From: Gammaproteobacteria bacterium
GTDB lineage: Bacteria > Pseudomonadota > Gammaproteobacteria > Steroidobacterales > Steroidobacteraceae
Direction of reading: 5' to 3'
Assembly: GCA_028293765.1 (NCBI GenBank)
Contig: JAQGOG010000056.1
Location: 1-64,000 of the forward strand
Length of the DNA stretch: 64,000 nt
This document shows positions 7,488 to 16,918 of the stretch, piece by piece. The translations under genes were made by a program, and so were the position numbers. The notes beneath the pieces are model-generated. The model searched no databases and was not told where the DNA came from. It saw nothing but the letters and a program-made list of their open reading frames with translations. Numbering within the stretch: the first letter of the stretch is position 1; each line of letters starts with the position of its first letter.

Positions 7488-10400
7488 ATGGCGGGCACTG
7501 GGGCTGCGCAGCGGATCAATGACCGGCGCGAGGCGGACCGGCTGAGCGTGTTGCGCGACGCGATTCGTGCCGCGACACTGCGTTCCGAGCCGGACGCCAT
7601 CCAGGAGATGCTGAGCTTGCTTGCGCGTGTCGAGCGCAGGCTCGAGGGCGCGAAGAATCGCGCTATTCGCTGGGTCGAGGCTGCGCGGGCGGACGAAAGA
7701 CCGCGCCCGTTCGTCGATTCGATGCTCGAGCAGTTCCCGCTCGATAGCGCGCAAGGCAAGGCGCTCATGAGCCTCGCCGAGGCGCTGCTGCGTACGCCGG
7801 ATCCAAGGCGCGCCGATCAACTCATCGCCGAGCGACTCGCCGCGGTACGGAATGCTGGACGTGCGCGCGTTGGCGGCACACATACCGGAATGGGCAGCGG
7901 CGGCGGTCTCCAAAGTGACGATCTGCTGCTGCGAACCGGGTTCGCGTTGCTGGGGACGGCTAGCCGGTTGTTGCCGGACGTGGCCAACGAGTTGTCCGGG
8001 CGCTTCTCGATCGCGTCGCTTACCAAGCCGCTCGTCGCACCAGTTGTACGCAAGGCATTGCGCGGGTCCATGCAGATGCTAGGACAGGCGTTCATTGTCG
8101 GCGAGACCATCGAGGCCGCGCTGGTACGCGGCGAGTCCCACGTAAATCTGTCCTTATGCTCGTTCGACGTGCTCGGGGAAGGCGCGCGCACGGAGGAGGA
8201 TGCGCAGCGCTACTTCGAATCGTACGCGCGAGCGATTGAGGCTTTACGTGCGCAGCCGGAGGGCTCGGTACATAGTCGCTCGAGCATTTCCGTGAAGCTG
8301 TCTGCGCTCGAGCCGCGCTACACGCTCCTGCAGAGCGCGCGCGTTGCTGAGCGTCTCGTGCCGCAAATGTTGCAGCTCGCCCGCAGCGCCGCTCGTGCGG
8401 GTATCGGGCTCACGATCGACGCGGAAGAAGCGGATCGGCTCGATCTCTCTCTGGATATCGTAGAAGCGCTGGCCCGCGACGAAGAGACTCGCGCCTGGGG
8501 CGGGCTCGGGCTTGCCGTGCAGGCATACGGCCGCCGCGCACCGCTGGTGCTCGACTGGGTTGCTGAGCTGGCGCGCGAGACCGGCCGTCGTATGACCACC
8601 CGCCTCGTAAAAGGGGCGTACTGGGATAGTGAGATCAAGCGAGCGCAGGAGCGCGGGCTTCCGAGCTTCCCGGTCTACACCTCCAAGGCCGCGACGGATG
8701 CGAGTTATCTCGTATGCGCACAGCGGCTCTTCGACGCTCGCGATGTCATCTATCCGCAGTTTGCGACCCATAATGCCTACACGATAGCGGCGGTGCTCGA
8801 GCTCGCTCCGGCCGGCGCGGAGTACGAGTTCCAGCGCCTGCATGGCATGGGTGAGTTGCTGTACGAAGCGGTGCGTGCAGACGCTTCTAACTTGCCTCCG
8901 GTGCGCGTTTACGCTCCCGTGGGGACGCACGAGGACTTGTTGCCCTACCTCGTGCGCCGTCTTCTCGAGAACGGCGCGAATAGCTCGTTCGTTCATCAGT
9001 TCCTCAACCCCCAGGTCCCCGTGGAGCAGGTCGTGCGCGATCCCCTATCTGCCTTGAATGATTCTCCGGAAAATACGCAAGCGCCGACGCCTATCCGAGA
9101 GCCGCGTGCACTCTATGGCGCGGAACGAGCCAACTCCGAGGGGGCCGATTGGGGCAATCCCGCGGAGCTGGCCGCGCTGCAAGCCGAGTTGCGTGGCAGC
9201 GCCGCCGACGTTGCAAGCGGTGGCCCGCTCGTGAACGGCAAGAGAGTGCGGGACGCGGACGCTCCCGTCGTGTCGCCGACGAATCTTCTGGAGACCGTCG
9301 GCATGTCGCGGGATGCGACGGAAGCCGAGATTACGCAGGCAATGGATATTGCCGCACTGGCGCAACCGGGCTGGGATGCGACGCCGGCGGAAACGCGCGC
9401 GGCGTGTTTGGATCGGGCCGCGGAATTGCTTGAAAAACGGCGCGGGCAATTCCTGCGTCTGCTCGTGAAAGAGGCCGGCAAGACATTGCCCGATGCGGTC
9501 GCGGAGTTGCGTGAAGCGGTGGATTTCTGCCGCTACTACGCCGTTCGGGGTCGGGAGCTGTTCGCTCAGCCGCAGGAGCTGCGCGGACCTACCGGTGAGC
9601 GCAATCTGCTTTCGCTGCAAGGGCGGGGCGTGTTTGTTTGCATCAGCCCGTGGAACTTCCCATTGGCGATTTTCACTGGCCAGATTACTGCGGCGCTGAT
9701 GGCAGGTAATGCCGTGGTCGCCAAGCCCGCGCCGGCGACTCCGCTCATCGCTCATGCAATGACTCGTCTTGTGCATGAGGCGGGAGTGCCCTCGGAAATT
9801 CTGCAGCTCACACCGGCCGACGGCCCTGCGTTCGGTCAGGTTGCTCTCAGCCATCCGGCCCTGGCTGGTGTCGCATTCACCGGATCGACGGCGACCGCTG
9901 CCACGATCAATCGCGCGCTCGCGAATCGTGAAGGACCCATCGTTCCGCTCATTGCGGAGACCGGTGGTGTGAACGCGATGATTGTCGATGCGACCGCTCT
10001 ACCGGAACAGGTCGTCGACGATGCAATTACCTCCGCATTCACGAGCGCCGGTCAGCGCTGCTCAGCGCTCCGGGTCATCTTTGTTCAGGAAGAGATCGCG
10101 GACCGCGTCATCGAGATGCTCATCGGCGCGATGAAGTGTCTCGTGATCGGCGATCCGGCGGATCTCGCCACGGACGTAGGTCCCGTCATCTGCGAAGCCG
10201 CGATGCTGCGCCTGCGTAAATACGCTTCCCGCATGCGCGCGGAGGCCGATCTGCTCTATGCGTGCGAGCTCGATCGCAAGCACGAGATGGGTTATTTCGT
10301 CGCCCCGCATCTCTTCCAGCTCCGTGCGCTCGATCAGCTCAAGACGGAAGAGTTTGGTCCGATCCTGCACGTGGCGCGCTATCGTTCGAATCAGTTGCCG

Positions 10401-10688
10401 CAGGTTCTGGATGCAATTCGCCGCACGGGGTTCGGGCTTACGCTCGGCGTGCACAGCCGGCTGGAGAGCGTCGCCGACCACGTCTTCCGCACGGTGCCGG
10501 TGGGTAACACATACGTCAATCGGAACATGATCGGCGCCGTCGTGGGCGTACAGCCGTTCGGCGGCCAAGGACTGTCGGGCACGGGACCAAAGGCTGGCGG
10601 ACCGCACTACCTCCTGCGGTTCGCGACGGAACGGACGCTCACCATCAACACGGTGGCCATCGGCGGCAACGTCGAGCTCCTGTCTTAA
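7488..10688 (+). CDS. putA: bifunctional proline dehydrogenase / L-glutamate gamma-semialdehyde dehydrogenase
   Basis: PutA oxidises proline to glutamate in two steps and passes electrons to the quinone pool through FAD. The 1066-residue protein has an N-terminal helical arm, a proline dehydrogenase barrel (about 190-490, with RLVKGAYWDSEIK near the active site) and an aldehyde dehydrogenase domain (about 560-1045) with the catalytic Cys in GQRCSALRV and Glu in AETGGVN. It lacks the ribbon-helix-helix domain of the E. coli 1320-residue PutA, so regulation must come from outside, most likely from the divergent Lrp-type gene. A Gly-rich insertion (HTGMGSGGG) near residue 131 is unusual. GAAGG lies eight bases before the ATG. 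Confidence 0.97.
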   Translation: MAGTGAAQRINDRREADRLSVLRDAIRAATLRSEPDAIQEMLSLLARVERRLEGAKNRAIRWVEAARADERPRPFVDSMLEQFPLDSAQGKALMSLAEALLRTPDPRRADQLIAERLAAVRNAGRARVGGTHTGMGSGGGLQSDDLLLRTGFALLGTASRLLPDVANELSGRFSIASLTKPLVAPVVRKALRGSMQMLGQAFIVGETIEAALVRGESHVNLSLCSFDVLGEGARTEEDAQRYFESYARAIEALRAQPEGSVHSRSSISVKLSALEPRYTLLQSARVAERLVPQMLQLARSAARAGIGLTIDAEEADRLDLSLDIVEALARDEETRAWGGLGLAVQAYGRRAPLVLDWVAELARETGRRMTTRLVKGAYWDSEIKRAQERGLPSFPVYTSKAATDASYLVCAQRLFDARDVIYPQFATHNAYTIAAVLELAPAGAEYEFQRLHGMGELLYEAVRADASNLPPVRVYAPVGTHEDLLPYLVRRLLENGANSSFVHQFLNPQVPVEQVVRDPLSALNDSPENTQAPTPIREPRALYGAERANSEGADWGNPAELAALQAELRGSAADVASGGPLVNGKRVRDADAPVVSPTNLLETVGMSRDATEAEITQAMDIAALAQPGWDATPAETRAACLDRAAELLEKRRGQFLRLLVKEAGKTLPDAVAELREAVDFCRYYAVRGRELFAQPQELRGPTGERNLLSLQGRGVFVCISPWNFPLAIFTGQITAALMAGNAVVAKPAPATPLIAHAMTRLVHEAGVPSEILQLTPADGPAFGQVALSHPALAGVAFTGSTATAATINRALANREGPIVPLIAETGGVNAMIVDATALPEQVVDDAITSAFTSAGQRCSALRVIFVQEEIADRVIEMLIGAMKCLVIGDPADLATDVGPVICEAAMLRLRKYASRMRAEADLLYACELDRKHEMGYFVAPHLFQLRALDQLKTEEFGPILHVARYRSNQLPQVLDAIRRTGFGLTLGVHSRLESVADHVFRTVPVGNTYVNRNMIGAVVGVQPFGGQGLSGTGPKAGGPHYLLRFATERTLTINTVAIGGNVELLS

Positions 10689-10899
10689 TTCGCACATTTC
10701 GTCGACGCGTCGCCATTTCCTGGCATCCAGCGCAGTGTGGGGCCTCGCCAAGGCGGGAATTGATTCGCTGGCGCGACGGGTGCGGCAGGACGCGCTCGGA
10801 AACCATGCACTCTAGGAGAGCTCGCTCGAGCGTGGCGCGGCCTTCAGGCGCTCGCAGCGCACGTGTGCGTATCGCCCCGGCATCTCATGACGGCCGGCG
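10689..10899. other. intergenic gap between convergent genes, no feature seen
   Basis: The 211 bases between the converging putA and YyaL-like genes show no convincing hairpin with a T-run, no RNA gene and no ORF with protein-like features. Confidence 0.5.
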
Positions 10900-13038
10900 C
10901 TACGTTGCTTGCCGCAAGTGATTTACCAGCGCGCTGAGCGATTCTAAAGGAGCGGAGCACACGCTTCCTCTGCACACATACGCGACCGCTTTACCACGGG
11001 GCGTCTTGTCAGCGAGCGCCGGCGGCAGCCCGGCCGCATCGGCTGCGATGGCAAGCACCAGGCGTCGCGGCGCATAGAGTTTCGACAGTTCGCCGCGCCA
11101 TGCTTCGATTGCCAATGGCTCGCCGCGGAGAATGACCGTCTCTGGCGGGTTCAACAGTTCTTCCAACGCATTGAGCAAGCTCGTATGCGCATGCGGGTAC
11201 TTCTCCATCAGCGGCAACGCCGCCCTCACGGTCTGCTCGGCGGCCGCCAGATATCGCGTTTCCCCGAGTAGCTGTCCCATGCGCTGCAGAACGAATGCAG
11301 CGATTCCGTTGCCGGCGGGAGTGGCATCGTCGCCGAAGGATTTCGAGCGATGAATGAGTGTCTCGTGATCGTCGGATGTGAAGAAGAAGCCGCCCGCGTC
11401 GGCGTCGGTGAAATGTTGGAGCACGACGTCCAGCAGTTCGCGGGCAAAGGCGAGTTCGTCACTTCTGAACCGCATCTGCTGCAGCTCGAGCACAGCGTCC
11501 GCCAGGTAGGCGTAGTCGTCGAGGTAGGCGTTGAGGTGGGCGCGGCCGTCTTTGTAGGTGGCCAACAGGCGGCCGTTTCGCCACAGGGAGGAGCGGATGA
11601 AGTCGAGTGCCTTCGTAGCGGACTCAACCAGAAGCTCGTGCCCGGGTTTGGACGTAGCCGACGCGGCGAGATCGTCTCGCGCCAAGGCCCGTGCGGCGAT
11701 CGCCATTCCGCGGATCATCAGCGCGTTCCATGAGGTGAGGATCTTGTCGTCGCGTCCCGGCCAGATGCGCTTACTGCGGATCGCGAGGAGTTTGCCGCGA
11801 GCGGATTCGAGCTGCGATTGGACTTCGTCGGGCGTGCGGCCGAGGTTCTTCGCTATCTGCTCGACGGGCTGGAACACATGCAGATGCCACCGAGCCTCGA
11901 AGTTGGGTGCGCGATCGAGCCCGAATCGGGGCTCAAATACGCTGTATTCAGCCTCCGTGAGCGCCTGCCGGACTTCGTCGCGGTCCCAGACGTAGAACTT
12001 GCCTTCGTGGCCCTCGGAGTCGGCGTCGAAGCTCGAGTAGTAACCGCCCTCGGGCGAGTGCATCTCGCGAATCGTCCAGGCAGCTGTTTCGGCGGCGACA
12101 CGCGCATAGAACCCGTCGCCGGTCGCGAGGGCGGCATCCGAGTAAACCGCGAGCAAGGCGCCGTTGTCGTACAGCATCTTCTCAAAGTGCGGAATCATCC
12201 AGTGCTCATCGACGGAATAGCGGCAGAAGCCGCCGCCGAGCTGGTCGTTGATGCCCCCTTCGCCCATCCGCCGCAGAGTCAGGGTGGCCATGTACAACGC
12301 ATGCAGGTCAGGCCCGGGCGCGTTCGCGCTGGCGTGCCAGTCACGCAACAGTCTCTCCAGAGTCTTCGCGTGAGGGAATTTCGGAGCACCGCCGAAGCCC
12401 CCGGAGCGGCTGTCGAACGTCTTCGCAAGCAGCGCGCGCGCGGCCTTCAAGGGCGCATCCGTGAGTTGGGAATCGTTTGCGGCCACCGGTGGGTTGAGGT
12501 CGGCAAACGCCGCCAGCAGCGCATCGTTCTGCGCGCGCAGATCCTTTTCATGGTCGCGATAGTATGCGGCTACCCGCAGCAGCAGGTCCTGGAACGCGGG
12601 TAAGCCGCTGCGCGCCTCGTGCGGAAAGTAAGTGCCGCCGAAAAACGGTGCCTGATCGTCGGGTGTCAAAAACATCGTGAGCGGCCAGCCGCCCGAGCGC
12701 TGTGTCAACATCTGCTGCGCTATCTGGTAGATGCGGTCGATGTCAGGTCGCTCTTCCCGGTCAACTTTGATGTTGATGAAATGTTTGTTTAGAATCTGCG
12801 CCGTGCCCTCATCCTCGAAACTCTCTTCACTGAGACGATGGCACCAATGACACGCACTGTAACCAACACTCAAGTGAATCGGCTTGTTTTCCCGATGTGC
12901 TCGCTCGAGCGCGGCGGCGTTCCAGGCATGCCACTCGACAGGATTGTGGGCGTGTTGTTGTAGGTACGGGCTGGTCTCGCAGATGAGCTGGTTAGTATAT
13001 TTTGGCGTGCCGTCGTCATTGATATGCTTGGTTTTCAT
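10900..13038 (-). CDS. thioredoxin domain-containing protein, YyaL/SSP411 (DUF255) family
   Basis: This 712-residue protein has an N-terminal thioredoxin-like domain (about 15-180) with the family hallmark start [22 protein letters not shown] and the [12 protein letters not shown] motif in place of the classic CxxC. It is followed by an alpha/alpha-barrel resembling N-acylglucosamine epimerase-type six-hairpin proteins ([25 protein letters not shown]). The family is widespread (SPATA20/YyaL) but its reaction is not established. I start at 13038, where GGAG lies six bases upstream; the ORF-track start at 13125 adds 29 residues of non-conserved sequence. It is divergent from rlmI across 223 bases that show only a TAGAAT-like box at 13190-13195. 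Confidence 0.92.
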   Translation of the reverse strand: MKTKHINDDGTPKYTNQLICETSPYLQQHAHNPVEWHAWNAAALERAHRENKPIHLSVGYSACHWCHRLSEESFEDEGTAQILNKHFINIKVDREERPDIDRIYQIAQQMLTQRSGGWPLTMFLTPDDQAPFFGGTYFPHEARSGLPAFQDLLLRVAAYYRDHEKDLRAQNDALLAAFADLNPPVAANDSQLTDAPLKAARALLAKTFDSRSGGFGGAPKFPHAKTLERLLRDWHASANAPGPDLHALYMATLTLRRMGEGGINDQLGGGFCRYSVDEHWMIPHFEKMLYDNGALLAVYSDAALATGDGFYARVAAETAAWTIREMHSPEGGYYSSFDADSEGHEGKFYVWDRDEVRQALTEAEYSVFEPRFGLDRAPNFEARWHLHVFQPVEQIAKNLGRTPDEVQSQLESARGKLLAIRSKRIWPGRDDKILTSWNALMIRGMAIAARALARDDLAASATSKPGHELLVESATKALDFIRSSLWRNGRLLATYKDGRAHLNAYLDDYAYLADAVLELQQMRFRSDELAFARELLDVVLQHFTDADAGGFFFTSDDHETLIHRSKSFGDDATPAGNGIAAFVLQRMGQLLGETRYLAAAEQTVRAALPLMEKYPHAHTSLLNALEELLNPPETVILRGEPLAIEAWRGELSKLYAPRRLVLAIAADAAGLPPALADKTPRGKAVAYVCRGSVCSAPLESLSALVNHLRQAT

Positions 13039-13261
13039 CCGGTTCTCCAGGTCCAGCCTTGGTGGCTGGGGCGTAGGCCGCTCTTCACTGCGGTGCATGT
13101 GGACCTGGGACAGTCCGCATTTCATGGTAAGCGCTTGAGCGCTGGCAGGTGAGCACTGCCTGCAGAATACCGCGAGCGCGGGTTTCGAGTAGAATGCGCC
13201 GTCACCACACCCTCATGTTCCGTCTGCCACCCGCGCTGCTGCTGCGCAGGGATCGAGCGCA

Positions 13262-14461
13262 ATGTCATCCGACGTCTCCATTTTGAAGCTCAAGCGCGGC
13301 GAGGATCGCCGCATCCGCTCCGGTCATCTGTGGATTTTCAGCAATGAGATCGACAACGCCGCCACGCCGCTCACCGGCTTCGCGGCCGGCTCCCTGGCGC
13401 GCGTTTTTTCCGACCGAGACCAGTTTCTCGGCCACGCTTATGTCAATCCGCATGCGTTGATTTGCGCGCGGATCATCGGACGTGATGCCGCGCAGCCGCT
13501 GGATCGTGCGCTGATCGAGCAGCGGCTCAAGATGGCGCTCGCATTGCGCGAGCGACTGAACAGCGAGCCGCATTACCGGTTGGTATTCGGCGAGTCGGAT
13601 CAGTTACCCGGACTGGTGCTCGATCGCTACGGCGACGTGGTGGTGGGGCAGATCGCTACCGCGGGTATGGAAGCCCTCAAGGCCGACGTCGAGGCGGCGA
13701 TCCAGAAGGTGTTGAGCCCGGCCGCCCTGTTCTGGAAGAACGACTCCGGGGCGCGCGACCTCGAGCACCTGCCGCAGTCGACTGAAGTTGCCTTCGGAAC
13801 GGTGCCTGAGCAGATCCAGGTGGTGGAGTCGGGATTGCGTTTTACCGCGCCGCTCGCGGAAGGCCAGAAGACGGGTTGGTTCTACGATCAGACGGCTAAC
13901 CGCCAGCGCCTCATCCGTTACCTGTGGCCGGGAGCACGGGTGCTCGACGTATGCAGCTACGTCGGGGCATGGGCGATCACCGCGCTCCGTAATGGGGCGG
14001 CTTCGGCAAGCTGTATCGACTCGTCGGAAATCGCGCTGGGCTTTGCCCGCCGCAACGCGGAGCAGAACGGTGTGGCGCTCGAGATGATACATGACGACGC
14101 GTTCGATGCGTTGAAGGCGTTGCAGGCGCAGGGCGCTCGGTTCGACGTCGTGATTCTCGACCCACCGGCCTTCATCAAGCGCAAAAAGGACATTCCGCAG
14201 GGGCAAGCGGCCTACCGCAAGCTGAACCAGCTCGCCCTGGGTCTCATCGATGGGGACGGCCTTCTGGTGTCCTGCTCATGCTCCTACCACCTCGCCCCGG
14301 ACGACCTGGTGACGGCGATCCAGCTGGCCGGACGGCATTCGGGCCGCTTCATACAGATCCTGGAGTCGGGCGGGCAGTCGCCCGACCATCCCATCCATCC
14401 GGCAATCCCTGAGACGCGCTATTTAAAGGCGTTCTTCTGCCGCGTGACCCGCGAGCTTTAG
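13262..14461 (+). CDS. rlmI: 23S rRNA m5C1962 methyltransferase
   Basis: This is a 399-residue class I SAM-dependent methyltransferase with an N-terminal PUA RNA-binding domain (about 1-85: KLKRGEDRRIRSGHLWIFSNEI). The SAM fold follows, with VLDVCSYVGAWAI, and the catalytic motif IV region is ILDPPAFIKRKKD. The late SCSCSYHL supplies the second cysteine used by m5C methyltransferases. Length and order match E. coli RlmI (396 residues). A TAGAAT at 13190-13195 could be the -10 box. It is followed closely by lgt. Confidence 0.92.
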   Translation: MSSDVSILKLKRGEDRRIRSGHLWIFSNEIDNAATPLTGFAAGSLARVFSDRDQFLGHAYVNPHALICARIIGRDAAQPLDRALIEQRLKMALALRERLNSEPHYRLVFGESDQLPGLVLDRYGDVVVGQIATAGMEALKADVEAAIQKVLSPAALFWKNDSGARDLEHLPQSTEVAFGTVPEQIQVVESGLRFTAPLAEGQKTGWFYDQTANRQRLIRYLWPGARVLDVCSYVGAWAITALRNGAASASCIDSSEIALGFARRNAEQNGVALEMIHDDAFDALKALQAQGARFDVVILDPPAFIKRKKDIPQGQAAYRKLNQLALGLIDGDGLLVSCSCSYHLAPDDLVTAIQLAGRHSGRFIQILESGGQSPDHPIHPAIPETRYLKAFFCRVTREL

Positions 14462-14476
14462 CTAAACTCCTGCCCC

Positions 14477-15277
14477 ATGCTGCAGTACCCCGGTTTCAAC
14501 CCCATAGCCATCGAAATCGGCCCGGTCAAAGTCCACTGGTACGGGATCATGTACCTGATCGGCTTTGCCGCCGCCTGGTGGTTGGCGCGGATGCGCGCTG
14601 CAAAGCCGCGCTCCACGTGGAAGCCGAACGACGTGGATGACCTCATCTTCTACGCCATGCTCGGGGTGATCCTGGGCGGGCGCATCGGGTACGTGCTGTT
14701 CTACGGGATCGGGTTCTGGGCCAAGGACGTGTGGTACCCCTTGAAGATCTGGGAGGGCGGCATGTCCTTCCACGGGGGGCTGCTCGGGGTGATCGTCGCC
14801 ATTACGCTGTATGCGATCCGGCATCACCGTAACGTCGCTGACGTGTACGATTTCACGGTTCCGCTGCCGACGCTGGGGCTCTTCTTCGGGCGGATCGGCA
14901 ACTTCATCAACGGCGAACTCTGGGGCAAGCCGACGACCGTGCCGTGGGGATTCAACGTGAACGGCCAGGTGCGCCATCCGTCGCAGCTCTATGAAGCGCT
15001 GCTGGAGGGCCTCGTGCTGTTCGTCGTCGTATGGTGGTTCTCGTCCCGCCCGCGGCCCCGGCTCGCGACGTCCGGAGTCTTCCTCCTCGGGTACGGCATC
15101 GCGCGCTTTTTTCTCGAATTCGTGCGCCTGCCCGATGAGCACATCGGTTATCTCGCTGGCGGCTGGCTGACCATGGGGCAGGTGCTGTCCCTCCCCATGA
15201 TCATCACCGGTATCGTGTTCCTTCTTTACGCCTACCGGGTACGAACACCCTCCGGCAACGTCGCCATCGCACAATGA
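14477..15277 (+). CDS. lgt: prolipoprotein diacylglyceryl transferase
   Basis: Lgt moves diacylglycerol from phosphatidylglycerol to the lipobox cysteine of prelipoproteins at the inner membrane. The 266-residue protein shows about seven membrane segments, the catalytic HGGLLG with its conserved His, and the Lgt signature [13 protein letters not shown]. It starts 15 bases after rlmI and overlaps thyA by ATGA; lgt-thyA is a classic pair. There is no clear Shine-Dalgarno sequence; a weak TAAACT lies eight bases before the ATG. Confidence 0.97.
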   Translation: MLQYPGFNPIAIEIGPVKVHWYGIMYLIGFAAAWWLARMRAAKPRSTWKPNDVDDLIFYAMLGVILGGRIGYVLFYGIGFWAKDVWYPLKIWEGGMSFHGGLLGVIVAITLYAIRHHRNVADVYDFTVPLPTLGLFFGRIGNFINGELWGKPTTVPWGFNVNGQVRHPSQLYEALLEGLVLFVVVWWFSSRPRPRLATSGVFLLGYGIARFFLEFVRLPDEHIGYLAGGWLTMGQVLSLPMIITGIVFLLYAYRVRTPSGNVAIAQ

Positions 15278-16068
15278 AGCCCTATCTGGAGCTCATGCGC
15301 CAGATTCGCGACACCGGCGCGCGTAAGGACGACCGCACCGGAACCGGGACGTTGTCGCTTTTCGCGCAGCAGATGCGCTTCGATCTCAAGCAGGGCTTTC
15401 CGCTCGTCACTACGAAGAAGATTCATGTGCGCTCGGTCGTCTACGAGCTGCTGTGGTTTCTTCGCGGCGATACCAACGTTGCGTGGTTACACGAAAACGG
15501 CGTCAGCATCTGGGACGAGTGGGCGGACGAACGCGGCGAGCTCGGGCCGGTATACGGGAAGCAATGGCGCGCATGGCTCGCTCCCGATGGCCGCACGATC
15601 GACCAGATCTCCCAAGCCATCGAGCAACTGCGGCGTAATCCCGATTCGCGCCGGATCATCGTGAGCGCCTGGAACGTGGGCGAGCTCGAGAAAATGGCGT
15701 TGCTGCCCTGTCACGCGTTCTTTCAGTTTTACGTAGCCGGCGGGTGTCTGTCCTGCCAGCTCTACCAGCGCAGCGCCGACATGTTTCTCGGCGTGCCCTT
15801 CAACATCGCCAGTTACGCTCTGCTCACGCACATGTTCGCGCAGCAATGCGACCTCGAGCCGGGCGAGCTCAGCTGGACCGGCGGCGACTGTCACCTGTAT
15901 CTGAATCATCTGCAGCAGGCTGACCTACAGCTCGCGCGCACGCCGTATCCGCTGCCGCGGCTCGCGATCAAGCGGCGTCCGCGCACTATTTTTGAATATG
16001 ACTACGAGGATTTTGAATTCGTGAATTACCAACATCATGCGGCGATCAAGGCGCCGGTGGCGGTCTAG
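15274..16068 (+). CDS. thyA: thymidylate synthase
   Basis: ThyA methylates dUMP to dTMP using methylenetetrahydrofolate. The protein has 264 residues, exactly the length of E. coli ThyA. The active-site cysteine is in [12 protein letters not shown], and [19 protein letters not shown] and the C-terminal IKAPVAV are diagnostic. The start overlaps the lgt stop. folA, which regenerates the folate product, lies about 5 kb downstream on the same strand. Confidence 0.98.
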   Translation: MKPYLELMRQIRDTGARKDDRTGTGTLSLFAQQMRFDLKQGFPLVTTKKIHVRSVVYELLWFLRGDTNVAWLHENGVSIWDEWADERGELGPVYGKQWRAWLAPDGRTIDQISQAIEQLRRNPDSRRIIVSAWNVGELEKMALLPCHAFFQFYVAGGCLSCQLYQRSADMFLGVPFNIASYALLTHMFAQQCDLEPGELSWTGGDCHLYLNHLQQADLQLARTPYPLPRLAIKRRPRTIFEYDYEDFEFVNYQHHAAIKAPVAV

Positions 16069-16071
16069 CAC

Positions 16072-16902
16072 ATGGCAAGCAGCAAGCAGGAACAGCAGTC
16101 GCCCCCGCTCGAGGTGCGCGATTCCGAGGTGCATGGCAAAGGGGTGTTCGCCGCGCGCCAGATCAAGAAGGGCGAACGCATCATCGAGTACATCGGCGAG
16201 CGTGTCTCGCACGATGAGGCCGACCGGCGTTACGAGGCGAAGGACGAGAACGACAGTCACACGTTCCTGTTCATCGTCGACTCGAAGACCGTGATCGATG
16301 CCGGCACCGCCGGCAACGAGGCGCGCTTCTTCAACCACTCCTGCGATCCCAACTGCGAGTCGGTGGTCGAGAGTCGTCGCGTGTTCATCGAGGCGCTGCG
16401 CCCCATCGAGCCCGGCGAGGAGATGACGTACGACTACCAGATCTACCGTGAGGACGGCGATCCGGAGAACATAGACGAGATCTTCGCCTGCCGCTGCGGC
16501 TTCCCGCAGTGTCGCGGCACGATGCTCTGGCCGCCCGAGCCCAAGAAGAAGAGCCGCAAGAAGGCCCGGAAAAACGCTGGCGGGAAAGCCAACGGCAAGT
16601 CCGCAGCCGGCGGCAAGCAGAAAAAGAAGAAGGCTGCGCCGGCAAAACGGTCGGCCGCCAGGAAGCGCCCGGTTGGCGGGAAAACGGCCGCAGCGGCCGC
16701 AAAGACGTCTGCCGCCAGGAAGACCTCCGCGGCCGGAAAGAAGTCTGCGGGCGGGAAATCCGCGGCGGGCACGAACTCCAAGGCAGGCAGTCGGTCCGGA
16801 GCGGGCAGCAGAGCCGCTCCCGGCCGCAAAGCCGTGAAGAAATCCGGGTCGGCGCAGAAGTCCGCGTCCAAAGCGGTAAAGAAGTCGGTGCGGCGCCGCT
16901 AG
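16072..16902 (+). CDS. SET-domain lysine methyltransferase-like protein with histone-H1-like basic tail
   Basis: Residues 12-140 form a SET domain: HGKGVFAARQIKKGERIIEY at the start, the SAM/active-site NHSCDPNC near 96-103 and EMTYDY near 120-125. A post-SET cysteine cluster, CRCGFPQC, follows near 142-149. Residues about 158-276 are almost only Lys, Ala, Gly, Ser and Arg in KKS/AAGKK-type repeats, like bacterial histone-H1-like proteins. SET enzymes methylate lysines, and the tail suggests DNA or nucleoid binding. The start lies three bases after the thyA stop, which suggests co-transcription. The substrate is not evident; the tail itself could be one. Confidence 0.88.
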   Translation: MASSKQEQQSPPLEVRDSEVHGKGVFAARQIKKGERIIEYIGERVSHDEADRRYEAKDENDSHTFLFIVDSKTVIDAGTAGNEARFFNHSCDPNCESVVESRRVFIEALRPIEPGEEMTYDYQIYREDGDPENIDEIFACRCGFPQCRGTMLWPPEPKKKSRKKARKNAGGKANGKSAAGGKQKKKKAAPAKRSAARKRPVGGKTAAAAAKTSAARKTSAAGKKSAGGKSAAGTNSKAGSRSGAGSRAAPGRKAVKKSGSAQKSASKAVKKSVRRR

Positions 16903-16918
16903 GGGCGCGCCGCATGCC

